From: Terrimonas ginsenosidimutans
GTDB lineage: Bacteria > Bacteroidota > Bacteroidia > Chitinophagales > Chitinophagaceae
Direction of reading: 5' to 3'
Length of the DNA stretch: 64,000 bases
NCBI RefSeq assembly: GCF_022012415.1
Contig: NZ_JAKLTR010000005.1
Span: forward strand, 62,001 to 126,000
The notes beneath the pieces were generated by a model. That model searched no databases, was not told where the DNA came from, and saw only the letters and a list, made by a program, of their open reading frames with translations. Position numbers and translations under genes: made by a program. This document shows positions 42,478 through 49,996 of this stretch, piece by piece. Numbering within the stretch: position 1 is the first letter of the stretch; each line of letters starts with the position of its first letter.

Positions 42478-43950
42478 ATGAAAAAGTACATCTTTTGTTT
42501 AACTGCGATTAGCGCTCTGGCAATCTCCAGCTGTCGGAAAATTGAAGCCGATGGAGAGAAGGAAGTGATTGTGATCACGCAGCCGGGATCTGGCGGTGGC
42601 AATACCGGTCAAACTATTACTATCTCTGGCCGTATCAATGCTGACACCATCCTGAGAAAAGAAAATACTTACATCCTCAAAGGACTCGTATATGTGGTAG
42701 GTGACCACACCATGACCATCGAAGCAGGAACAACTGTTAAAGGTTCTTATAGTGGTAGCGACGTTGCTGCACTGGTTATCACCCGTGGCTCCAAGATCGT
42801 TGCAAACGGTACACAGGAAGCTCCGATCGTATTCACTTCTTCATCTCCTACTCCACAGTCAGGTGACTGGGGCGGTATCGTACTTTGCGGTAAAGCAAGC
42901 ATCAACACTACGTTCTCCGGAACTGGTGGAGGTCCTGGTATCCTCGAAGTAGAAGGCGGCGTTAACAACTCATTCGGTGACGGTCTTGCCGGCGGTGGTG
43001 CCACTCCGAATGACGACGATAGCTCCGGTGTACTTAAATATGTTCGTATCGAATACGCTGGTTACGCTTTCCAGCCTGATAAAGAGATCAACAGCCTGAC
43101 AATGGCAGCGGTAGGCCGCAAAACGGTGATCGATCACGTTCAGGTTACTTATGCAAAAGATGATGCATTCGAATGGTTTGGCGGTACAGTTAACTGTAAA
43201 TACCTGATCGCTTACAAAACGCAGGATGATGACTTCGATTCTGATAACGGATTCAGCGGAAGTGTACAATTCGGTCTGATCGTGAGAGACTCTGCTATTG
43301 CCGATATCTCTAAATCTGAGTCATTCGAAAGCGATAACAACGCGAGTGGTACAGATGCAACGCCTCAAACAAGAGCGGTATTCTCCAATGTAACTGCATT
43401 CGGACCAACGGCGGCTCTTAACAATATTGGTAACAGCAACTATCTCGGCGCTGCTGTACAGATCAGAAGAAACTCTTCTATCTCGATCTTCAACTCAGCA
43501 TTCGTTGGCTGGCCGATCGGTATCCAATTGAACGCATCCCAGGGCAATACAGATTTCAACGCAACTGCAGGAAGACTTCAGCTTGCTGGTATTATCATTG
43601 CGGGTGCTACAAAGAAGCCTTTGGAGTTTGTACCTTTTGCAACTCCAACAGCTAACAGCTTTGCGAACGAAGCTGCATTCACCACATGGTTCAATGATGC
43701 AAGCCGTAAAAACCGAATTCTTACCACTGTTGATGAGGTTCGCTATACAAGACCTTTCGACTACCTGAATCCAGATTGGCAGCCATTCGCTAACAGCGGC
43801 TCTCCGACACTGATCACAGGCACGAACACTTACTTTAATGATCCTATCATTGTAGCCCGTCCTTTTATTCAGAAAGTTGATTTCCTTGGAGGTATCGGAC
43901 CTTCTGGTGAGTTTGCTAACTGGCATAAAGGCTGGTCAAGATTTAACTGA
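42478..43950 (+). CDS. beta-helix lipoprotein paired with the TonB receptor
   Basis: A 490-residue lipoprotein with lipobox AISSC (Cys19). The mature part is Gly/Asp/Asn-rich with parallel beta-helix-like rungs, for example TIEAGTTVKGSY, ALVITRGSKIVANGTQEAPIVF, WGGIVLCGKA and LKYVRIEYAGYAF. Acidic clusters (PNDDDSSG, TQDDDFDSDNGF) could bind calcium. The domain is often found directly after receptors of this type in Bacteroidota and is not SusD-like; a surface ligand-capture role is inferred. It starts 37 bp after the receptor stop and ends with a strong terminator, so it shares the array-driven operon. Confidence 0.8.
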   Translation: MKKYIFCLTAISALAISSCRKIEADGEKEVIVITQPGSGGGNTGQTITISGRINADTILRKENTYILKGLVYVVGDHTMTIEAGTTVKGSYSGSDVAALVITRGSKIVANGTQEAPIVFTSSSPTPQSGDWGGIVLCGKASINTTFSGTGGGPGILEVEGGVNNSFGDGLAGGGATPNDDDSSGVLKYVRIEYAGYAFQPDKEINSLTMAAVGRKTVIDHVQVTYAKDDAFEWFGGTVNCKYLIAYKTQDDDFDSDNGFSGSVQFGLIVRDSAIADISKSESFESDNNASGTDATPQTRAVFSNVTAFGPTAALNNIGNSNYLGAAVQIRRNSSISIFNSAFVGWPIGIQLNASQGNTDFNATAGRLQLAGIIIAGATKKPLEFVPFATPTANSFANEAAFTTWFNDASRKNRILTTVDEVRYTRPFDYLNPDWQPFANSGSPTLITGTNTYFNDPIIVARPFIQKVDFLGGIGPSGEFANWHKGWSRFN

Positions 43951-43982
43951 TCTGAGCGATGAGGGTATAGCTGGTTTATAAG

Positions 43983-44022
43983 AAAAGAACGCAGTGCATT
44001 TTTGCACTGCGTTCTTTTTTTG
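43983..44022 (+). terminator. intrinsic terminator
   Basis: A perfect 16-bp stem (AAAAGAACGCAGTGCA with its complement), TTTT loop, then a T-run. It ends the receptor-lipoprotein operon and lies 86 bp before repeat element copy 2. Confidence 0.92.
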
Positions 44023-44106
44023 GGGAGAGTGTGGAGAGGTTATTTTACAACTTTAATTTTTTGTGGGGGAGGTGTTGGGGTAGTTTTTTTGCCGGGCAGG
44101 CAAGGC

Positions 44107-44188
44107 GTTTTTTTCGACGGGAGGTCGAAAGACTCCGTTTACTTTTTTTGCCTTGATGCAAAAAAAGTAACAAAAAAAGATCAAGGCT
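44107..44188 (+). repeat. terminal inverted repeat, left end of copy 2
   Basis: Matches the right end of copy 1 in reverse complement, including the AAAGACTCCG variant, as expected for an inverted copy. Confidence 0.8.
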
Positions 44189-44727
44189 GGGAAAAAATGG
44201 CTAAAAATGGGAGGATGTCACCTGCACCAAAAAAAACTCGCCGGGAAAGTATGATGAATTGATTGGCGTGCCGGCTCAGACAGTTTTTTGGCGCCTTCGC
44301 ACACCTGCGGTGTGACTCAGACGGTGCCAGCCTCCCATTTTCTTAACGCCATTTTTTCCAAGGCCCGGGGCGTTGAGAGAGGATTCGGTTGCGAGGAAGA
44401 TTCGTTATAGTTCCGATCCTGTATTATAATTGATGCTGACATTCTTTCTTGAGACCTTCTGTAATTAAGAGAACAAACCTTGCAAGAACCGCGAGGCTAC
44501 AATTCTATAAAGGCCTTCTCCCTGCTTTGAGAAGGGGCGGCCTAGCGCAAATGTCGTTAAGAAAATTATGGGCGTAACCGACGAGCCGAAGGCGAGGGCG
44601 CTAAAATATTGTCTGAGCCGGCACGCCACTCTGTCCAAAACATTCTTCCGGCGAGTTTATTTTAGTGCCAGGTGCAGCCCATATTTTTTAGCCCCCGCAT
44701 CGAGTGCGGGGCTGGCTATTTGCGCGT

Positions 44728-44808
44728 AGCCTTGATCTTTTTTTGTTACTTTTTTTGCATCAAGGCAAAAAAAGTAAACAGAGTCTTCGACCTCCCGTCG
44801 AAAAAAAG
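44728..44808 (-). repeat. terminal inverted repeat, right end of copy 2
   Basis: Matches the left end of copy 1 in reverse complement, including the GAAGACTCTG variant. The two end types are thus conserved between copies. Confidence 0.8.
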
Positions 44809-44838
44809 AGGCCTTGCCCCTCCGGCAATCACAAAATA

Positions 44839-44876
44839 AAAAAGCCACACCGGAAGGACGACCAGTGTGGCTAAAC
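44839..44876 (-). terminator. intrinsic terminator of the glycosyltransferase operon
   Basis: AGCCACAC (44843-44850) pairs with GTGTGGCT (44865-44872). On the minus strand the stem is followed by a T-run. It would end transcription coming from the 45199-47063 operon. Confidence 0.65.
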
Positions 44877-45013
44877 TGCATGAGAAGACTTGCATAGATG
44901 GAATAACTGCTAAAACCATCCAGCAAATGGGAACGACTTGGAAGAAAGAACTGATGTAAAGGTGGGGCTTCTATGTTAAGCAGTTATTACAGCAGCGTTA
45001 AGTCCATATTAAT

Positions 45014-45196
45014 TCGTTGACCGTTATCCGTTGACCGTTATCCGTTGACCGTTGTCCGTTGACCGTTGTCCGTTGACCGTTGTCCGAAGGCTGGTTGACA
45101 CTAGTAATGGATGTCACGGATGAAAATTTAAACCGTAAGACTATTGTACTTCGGTCAACGGTGAACGGTCAACGGTGAACGGACAACTGTCAACGA
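45014..45196. repeat. inverted heptamer arrays (GTTGACC family)
   Basis: The left arm 45014-45083 alternates GTTGACC with GTTATCC or GTTGTCC (10 units in 7-bp register). The right arm 45153-45196 carries the inverted units (GGTCAAC, GGTGAAC). About 65 bp of unique sequence lies between. It ends three bases from the stop of the glycosyltransferase gene. Confidence 0.88.
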
Positions 45197-45198
45197 AT

Positions 45199-46218
45199 TC
45201 ATGCTACTTCCAGCAATTCCGCCTTTGCCTTCTCAACGCCCAGCCCGAACAGGTATTCCAAGCTTTGCGAAATGCTTTTGCTGTAGTCCATTTGTAGATG
45301 CCGGTCATTGTTGATCCAGTCTTCAACGTGGTCTTTAAAAGTATGGTCGATTGTTTTCAGCACGCGGATGCCCATTTCCTGTAGTGCGGCGCCATTGCAT
45401 TGTTGTTCGTACTGGCTGCGGATCGGAATGGATATGATCTTCTTTCCGAGGTGCAACGCTTCCGCAGGTGTTTCAAATCCACCGCCGGTGATAAGGCCGG
45501 TGCAATGGATCAGGCTTTCATTGAATAGCTTTTTGTTTACGGGAAGCATACGAAGGTTACCCACCTGTTTAGGCTCAGCGATCTGACCACAGAATACATC
45601 GAATTGCAGGTCATTGAACGCGCTGAATATCTCGATAAGCTGAGGTTCGCAGTATGAGGGAAGATAAACAGTGATGTAACCTTTATCTGTGGGAGAAGCA
45701 TCAATGATACTCTGCTTCACAACGGGCGTAAAAATAAAATTATCATAAGCTTTAAAATGCAGTCCAACATAGTGGCTTGCGCGGGCGTAATTTCTGAGTA
45801 CCCACTCGCCAGTTGAGTTTTTCGCAGAAGGCCTTGGTGTACGAACGGATTGAAAGCTCGCCTGATGGCCGTAATTGATGGACGGGATCTTTTTCTTTGC
45901 ACAAGCCGCAGATGTGATGTAATCAAAGTCATTCAGAACCAGGTCATATTTTTCCACCGGGAGATCCCTGATCTCATTACGTATGCGCATAGGGTGAATG
46001 CCTTTCAGGATCTGCCAGTAGTCAAGCCCTCCGGTACAATTATAGTAGAGACTCAAGCCCTTACTTCTGTATTTGATCGGGGCATCCAGCGCCAGATGGC
46101 TGTTGCCTCCGCTAAGGAAGATATCGACATTGCCATATTCTTTCAGAAATGGCAGTAGTTCCATAGCGCGGCTGATGTGGCCATTGCCGGTAGCCTGGAT
46201 GGCGTAGAGTATGTTCAT
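45199..46218 (-). CDS. MurG-like (GT28-type) glycosyltransferase, candidate lipid glycosyltransferase
   Basis: A 339-residue GT-B glycosyltransferase. The N-terminal acceptor half begins MNILYAIQATGNGHISRAMELLP. The C-terminal donor half has the GT28-like ITGGGFETPAEALHLGKKIISIPI and EQQCNGAALQEMGI motifs (about 245-290). It overlaps the upstream phosphoesterase by 4 bp (ATGA), so the two are translated together. A phosphoesterase-glycosyltransferase pair behind a phosphate-type promoter array matches the PlcP-Agt logic, in which phospholipids are cut to diacylglycerol and then glycosylated to spare phosphate. Sugar and acceptor are not shown by the sequence. Confidence 0.8.
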   Translation of the reverse strand: MNILYAIQATGNGHISRAMELLPFLKEYGNVDIFLSGGNSHLALDAPIKYRSKGLSLYYNCTGGLDYWQILKGIHPMRIRNEIRDLPVEKYDLVLNDFDYITSAACAKKKIPSINYGHQASFQSVRTPRPSAKNSTGEWVLRNYARASHYVGLHFKAYDNFIFTPVVKQSIIDASPTDKGYITVYLPSYCEPQLIEIFSAFNDLQFDVFCGQIAEPKQVGNLRMLPVNKKLFNESLIHCTGLITGGGFETPAEALHLGKKIISIPIRSQYEQQCNGAALQEMGIRVLKTIDHTFKDHVEDWINNDRHLQMDYSKSISQSLEYLFGLGVEKAKAELLEVA

Positions 46219-47063
46219 ATTGTGGAAGGTTGGGTTAAAGAATGCAGATAAATAGAGATCTCGTTCGTTACCACTTCAGGTTTTGGCTTGGGTTGCTTGA
46301 GCGTTTCTGTTTTCGCTTCTTCCTGAAGGTGTGTATAAACATGCCAGTCGTTATTATAATATTCCAACGATGTCATGTGCTCAACCCAGTCACCAGAATT
46401 CAGATAGGTCACTTTTCCCTTATCGTTTTCGAAAACACGTTTTTCCGGCTGATGGATATGGCCGCATATTACACAGTCATATTTTTTTTCAATAGCCAGT
46501 TCTGCGATCATTGTTTCAAATGCATCGATCTGTACAAAACGTTTGTGAAACTGCTCCATCACCTTTTTAGATAGGGAGACCTTTTCTTTTCCAAACATGC
46601 GCATCATTTTATTGATGATCCTGTTGAACCCCAGAAGTATGGCATAACCGTTGCTCCCAAGTTTCCCCCAGAATTTAGCGGAATTGGTGGTGGTATGGTC
46701 AAACACGTCACCGTGAAAGATCCAGTTCATCTTGCCGTCGATCTCGATCACCACCTTATCCGCCAGCTGGAAGTTCCCAAGATGGAGATCAGCATACCTG
46801 CGAAGCGTTTCATCATGATTGCCGGTTATATAAATAACACGTGTTCCGGTTGAGAGCAGATGAAAGATGTATTGTATCGCTGCGATATGATGTGTGGGGA
46901 AATAGTGCTTGCTGAACTGCCAACCGTCAATAATATCTCCATTAAGGATCAATAGCCGGGGTTCAATACTATTCAGGTAATTTACAAACTCCTTTGCTTT
47001 GCAGGCATACGTTCCCAGGTGGAGGTCGGAGATCACTGCTACATCAACGGGCCGTTTTTGCAT
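46215..47063 (-). CDS. calcineurin-like metallophosphoesterase, candidate PlcP-type phospholipase C
   Basis: A 282-residue two-metal phosphoesterase with all family motifs: SDLHLG (about 12-17), GDIIDGW (about 41), GNHDE (about 81), FHGDVFD (about 115) and CGHIHQPEKR (about 195). It resembles UDP-2,3-diacylglucosamine hydrolase (LpxH-like), and PlcP, the phospholipase C of phosphate-starved proteobacteria, belongs to the same group and has this length. Coupling to a glycosyltransferase and the pho-like array at 47077-47132 favour PlcP over a lipid A role, but substrate is unproven. The leader is short. Confidence 0.82.
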   Translation of the reverse strand: MQKRPVDVAVISDLHLGTYACKAKEFVNYLNSIEPRLLILNGDIIDGWQFSKHYFPTHHIAAIQYIFHLLSTGTRVIYITGNHDETLRRYADLHLGNFQLADKVVIEIDGKMNWIFHGDVFDHTTTNSAKFWGKLGSNGYAILLGFNRIINKMMRMFGKEKVSLSKKVMEQFHKRFVQIDAFETMIAELAIEKKYDCVICGHIHQPEKRVFENDKGKVTYLNSGDWVEHMTSLEYYNNDWHVYTHLQEEAKTETLKQPKPKPEVVTNEISIYLHSLTQPSTI

Positions 47064-47076
47064 GTCGGGGGTTTAT

Positions 47077-47132
47077 TAAAGTTCAATAGATAATGTAATG
47101 TGAGTATTAAGAGAGTATTAAGCAATTGTAAA
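47077..47132 (-). promoter_or_regulatory. four-site 11-bp-phased array (candidate pho box) and -7 box, minus strand
   Basis: On the minus strand the half-sites TTTACAA (47132-47126), TTAATAC (47121-47115), TTAATAC (47110-47104) and ATTACAT (47099-47093) are 11 bp apart. Eleven nt then separate them from CTTTA (47081-47077), a one-mismatch -7 box. The phosphoesterase ATG is 14 bp further. The spacing equals that of the 39.6-kb and 47.3-kb arrays. Confidence 0.7.
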
Positions 47133-47267
47133 GAGGAACAGGGGGGCCTTGAAATTCGGTAGATTTTGAATTGCTAACAAAGAGGAATATCAATGATCAT
47201 ACAATTGTAAAGATCCGTCAGCGGCCTGCATTCCGTGGTCTTTCTCCGCCGTCTTCCTCAACCAAAC

Positions 47268-47323
47268 TTCACACAACCGTCACACCCTATTAACTATTCC
47301 GTTACACAGCTTTATTTTCTTTG
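47268..47323 (+). promoter_or_regulatory. four-site 11-bp-phased array (candidate pho box) and -7 box
   Basis: Half-sites TTCACAC (47268), GTCACAC (47279), TTAACTA (47290) and GTTACAC (47301) are exactly 11 bp apart. Eleven nt then precede CTTTG (47319-47323), part of TTTCTTTG. A weaker CTCAACC at 47257 keeps the phase. The phosphatase-like gene starts at 47339. The array is back-to-back with the minus-strand array at 47077-47132. Confidence 0.75.
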
Positions 47324-47338
47324 TGAAACCTTCAGCAA

Positions 47339-48433
47339 ATGAAAGTTTTCTTCATCAGCCTGATCATTCTTCTCTCGCTATCTTCCGCAACACCCACGGG
47401 ACCAGTAAGTCGACCCCCAATAAAAGTTAAGCCCGCTCAGAATCTGATCATCATCACGATAGATGGATTTCGCTGGCAGGAGTTATTTGGTGGCGCCGAT
47501 GAACAACTCGTAGGTAATGAAAAGTATACCCCTGATGCCGAAACAATGAAGACCCTATACTGGTCAGATGAAAAGGAAGAACGACGAAAGCTATTGATGC
47601 CTTTCTTCTGGTCGGTGATTGCAAAAAAGGGACAGGTGTATGGCAACAGGGATTTTAATAATAAAGTGAATGTTGCCAATCTGTATGCATTTTCTTATCC
47701 GGGATACAATGAGATCTTTACCGGTACTACAGATCTGCTGGTATCATCCAATAAGAAGAGATTGAACAGCAATCCTAATGTACTTGAATACCTGAACAGC
47801 AGGGAATCTTTTACGGGTAAAGTTGCGGCCTTTACGTCCTGGGATGTTTTCCCATATATTTTCAATGAACAACGGAGTGGTTTCCCTGTCAATAGCGGAT
47901 ATGAACCTGCTGAAGCATCCTATTTGTCGGAAGGCCAGCAACTGGTAAATAAGGTCCAGGAAGAGGCCATATATCATAAAGGAGGTACACGCTTTGATCA
48001 GCTGACATTTCTTTCCGCACGGGAATATCTCGAGGAACACAGACCAAGAGTACTGATGATCGGTCTGGGTGAAGGGGATGAATTTGCTCACGCAGGGCGT
48101 TACGATATGTATCTGCAACAGGCAAACAAAGCAGACCGCTTACTCGCGGAGATCTGGCATTGGGTACAAACAACACCAGGGTATAAAGACAATACTTCGA
48201 TCATTATCACAACGGATCATGGCCGGGGAAAAACGGATTCAAAATGGGCTTCACATCATCTGTTCGTAAAAGGTTCATCACAAACATGGCTGGCGATGAT
48301 GGGGCCCGGTGTCGAACCGCTTGGAGAGGTTAAAGAAGATCAGCAACTATATCTCAGGGAAGTGGCTGGTGTGATCGCTGGCCTGGTTGGTGAAGAATTT
48401 GAACCGGGAATAAAAGTTACTGCGAAACGCTGA
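47339..48433 (+). CDS. alkaline phosphatase superfamily hydrolase, exported
   Basis: A 364-residue secreted enzyme with a signal peptide (1-17). The superfamily metal sites are visible: IITIDGFRW (Asp, about 40), GLGEGDEFAHAGRYD (Asp/His, about 241-255) and ITTDHGRG (Asp-His, about 293-298). At the nucleophile position the protein reads FSYPGYNEIFTG, with serine where nucleotide pyrophosphatases have threonine; this is a guess from motif spacing. It probably releases phosphate from an organic ester in the periplasm. Its promoter array argues for phosphate control. Its stop overlaps the convergent arginase-family gene by 17 bp. Confidence 0.8.
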   Translation: MKVFFISLIILLSLSSATPTGPVSRPPIKVKPAQNLIIITIDGFRWQELFGGADEQLVGNEKYTPDAETMKTLYWSDEKEERRKLLMPFFWSVIAKKGQVYGNRDFNNKVNVANLYAFSYPGYNEIFTGTTDLLVSSNKKRLNSNPNVLEYLNSRESFTGKVAAFTSWDVFPYIFNEQRSGFPVNSGYEPAEASYLSEGQQLVNKVQEEAIYHKGGTRFDQLTFLSAREYLEEHRPRVLMIGLGEGDEFAHAGRYDMYLQQANKADRLLAEIWHWVQTTPGYKDNTSIIITTDHGRGKTDSKWASHHLFVKGSSQTWLAMMGPGVEPLGEVKEDQQLYLREVAGVIAGLVGEEFEPGIKVTAKR

Positions 48434-49328
48434 CCATTGCATCATTGAAGATCCTGCAGAACTGTTCAACGAACTGTTTTGTATAAAGGCCCGCAGGATC
48501 GAGCTCAGGGTCGAGAATAGTGATCTCAAGACCAACTGCTTTACCTGATCTCAATAACGGAAGTAATACTGCATCCAGTTCTGCGTACGTGATGCCACCG
48601 GTTGTTCTGCTATCCACTGCAGGCATTACGTCATCATCAAGTACGTCAACATCAAGATGGATAAGGAATCCATCCAGCTTTTCTGATTCCACCATGGAAA
48701 AGAAATCATTTACACAATCATTTGCCCCTTGCTTTCTGAAGGCGATCAGATCCTGGTAGTGTATGGATGACTCAAGGACTGGCCTTACATAGTCCGTGTC
48801 ATATTCTCTGTTGCCGATGCACCACACATGCTGCTCGTTGAAATAGGGCTTTAGTCCGCCTATATCTGTTAGCTTTTCATGTCCATGACCTGTAACAATT
48901 GCTGTATCCATGCCCGCGGCACCTCCTGTTCCTGATAGTGCTGGCAGCATAAAGTCATGATGACCGTCAAGATAAAACAAACCGTAACGGCCTATACGTT
49001 TCAGTGAAACGGCGTTGCCAATGAGAATGCTGCAGTCGCCACCCAGTATCAATGCAAATGAATTGGACTCGATGACTTCCTGCAACAGGTTTGCCTGTTT
49101 CTTTGCGTATTCTATGATTGCATCGGCATTCCTGACACCGGATGCTTTGTCCAGAAGCATTGTATATGGGGGTGGTTCCAGCGTGATCGTAGCAGAAGGA
49201 TTGATCAGTGAATGAAACTGGTGCTGCTTTAGCCATGATGGCAGCTTTCTTACGCCTGGTTCATGACCGGGAGATGGCGCTTTCAGACCAAGGTTGGAAG
49301 GGAATTCGAGTATGACGACTGGAGACAT
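48417..49328 (-). CDS. arginase/agmatinase/formimidoylglutamase family protein
   Basis: A 303-residue ureohydrolase with the binuclear manganese motifs: GGDCSI (about 96-101), YLDGHHDF (about 119-126) and HLDVDVLDDDV (about 222-232). These proteins release urea or formamide from guanidino or formimino substrates; which substrate applies cannot be read. An extended loop after GHHDF (MLPALSGTGGAAGMD) is characteristic of a Bacteroidota subgroup. It is the second gene of a minus-strand pair with a small serine hydrolase 36 bp upstream. Confidence 0.88.
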   Translation of the reverse strand: MSPVVILEFPSNLGLKAPSPGHEPGVRKLPSWLKQHQFHSLINPSATITLEPPPYTMLLDKASGVRNADAIIEYAKKQANLLQEVIESNSFALILGGDCSILIGNAVSLKRIGRYGLFYLDGHHDFMLPALSGTGGAAGMDTAIVTGHGHEKLTDIGGLKPYFNEQHVWCIGNREYDTDYVRPVLESSIHYQDLIAFRKQGANDCVNDFFSMVESEKLDGFLIHLDVDVLDDDVMPAVDSRTTGGITYAELDAVLLPLLRSGKAVGLEITILDPELDPAGLYTKQFVEQFCRIFNDAMVSVSQ

Positions 49329-49364
49329 ATCTGAAGTTAATCATTAAACGTAAAGAGTGTGCTC

Positions 49365-49889
49365 TTAAAAAGTCTTCAGCAAACCAGCTCCCTGGGGCCA
49401 GGGACCATAACCTGATGCCGCATTGATATGTCCGGCATCTCCAACATTCACTAACTCGCTATTCCAGCAGAGGGCAAAGTAAGTAGCCCGCTCAAAGCTT
49501 ACCCATTCGTCATTCGTACTTGCTACTACGATTGTTTTGAAAGGAAATGGCTGTAACGGAATAGGAGAAAAACCGGTTGCGGGAAATGTATAAGCCGGTG
49601 CTTCAAGATCACTCGGTGCAACAAGCAATGCACCTTTGACAGGCTTTTTATAATGCTGATACCAATGCGCAATGGTTGCGCAGCCAAGGCTATGCCCGAT
49701 CAGCACTACAGAGGCAGGATCTGTACCGTGCAGTGCTTTATCGATGTTGCTGATCCAGTCCTCACATGCGGGAGCATCCCACTCCTGCTGCTGAATACGT
49801 ACGCAGTCAGGGACAGTTTCCTCCAGATAGGTTTGCCAGTGCGCGGGTCCGGAATTGCCAAGACCGGGCACGATGAAATACCTCGTCAT
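49365..49889 (-). CDS. RBBP9/YdeN family serine hydrolase
   Basis: A 174-residue single-domain alpha/beta-hydrolase. It has the family start MTRYFIVPGLGNSGPAHWQTYLE, nucleophile elbow GHSLGCAT (Ser at about 66), SNDEW-type acid (STNDEWV) and catalytic His in GDAGHINA. All residues are present and length is typical. Natural substrates of this family are unknown. It sits between the arginase-family gene and the two-component genes on the same strand; the 107-bp gap upstream suggests a separate unit from phoR. Confidence 0.88.
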   Translation of the reverse strand: MTRYFIVPGLGNSGPAHWQTYLEETVPDCVRIQQQEWDAPACEDWISNIDKALHGTDPASVVLIGHSLGCATIAHWYQHYKKPVKGALLVAPSDLEAPAYTFPATGFSPIPLQPFPFKTIVVASTNDEWVSFERATYFALCWNSELVNVGDAGHINAASGYGPWPQGAGLLKTF

Positions 49890-49996
49890 AACTCAGAAAG
49901 CAATTTTGCTGAGTGTCAAAAGTACCGTTACGATGCAATAATTAATAAGGCAAATTCCTGCCGTTCTTCCCGCCTGAGCAACCTTAAGGAGAGATA

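Larger units (their letters stand above)
44107..44808 (-). repeat. ~0.7-kb palindromic repeat element, copy 2 (inverted)
   Basis: Same unit as 929-1634 but reversed: arm B (about 44189-44370), a diverged centre (about 44370-44515), then arm A (about 44515-44727), with terminal inverted repeats at 44107-44188 and 44728-44808. Arm A is almost identical to that of copy 1 apart from the ~20-nt apical stretch. The centre is recognisably homologous only at its edges (AACCGAATCC...CTCTCAACGCCCC and GGGAGAAGGCCTT blocks). No gene is encoded. Confidence 0.8.

Noticed and set aside
45199-46218. MurG (peptidoglycan lipid II synthesis)
   Set aside because: The donor-binding half is MurG-like, but the protein is coupled to a phosphoesterase, not in a mur/fts cluster, and the N-terminal half lacks the MurG GGTGGH pattern, reading ATGNGH instead.
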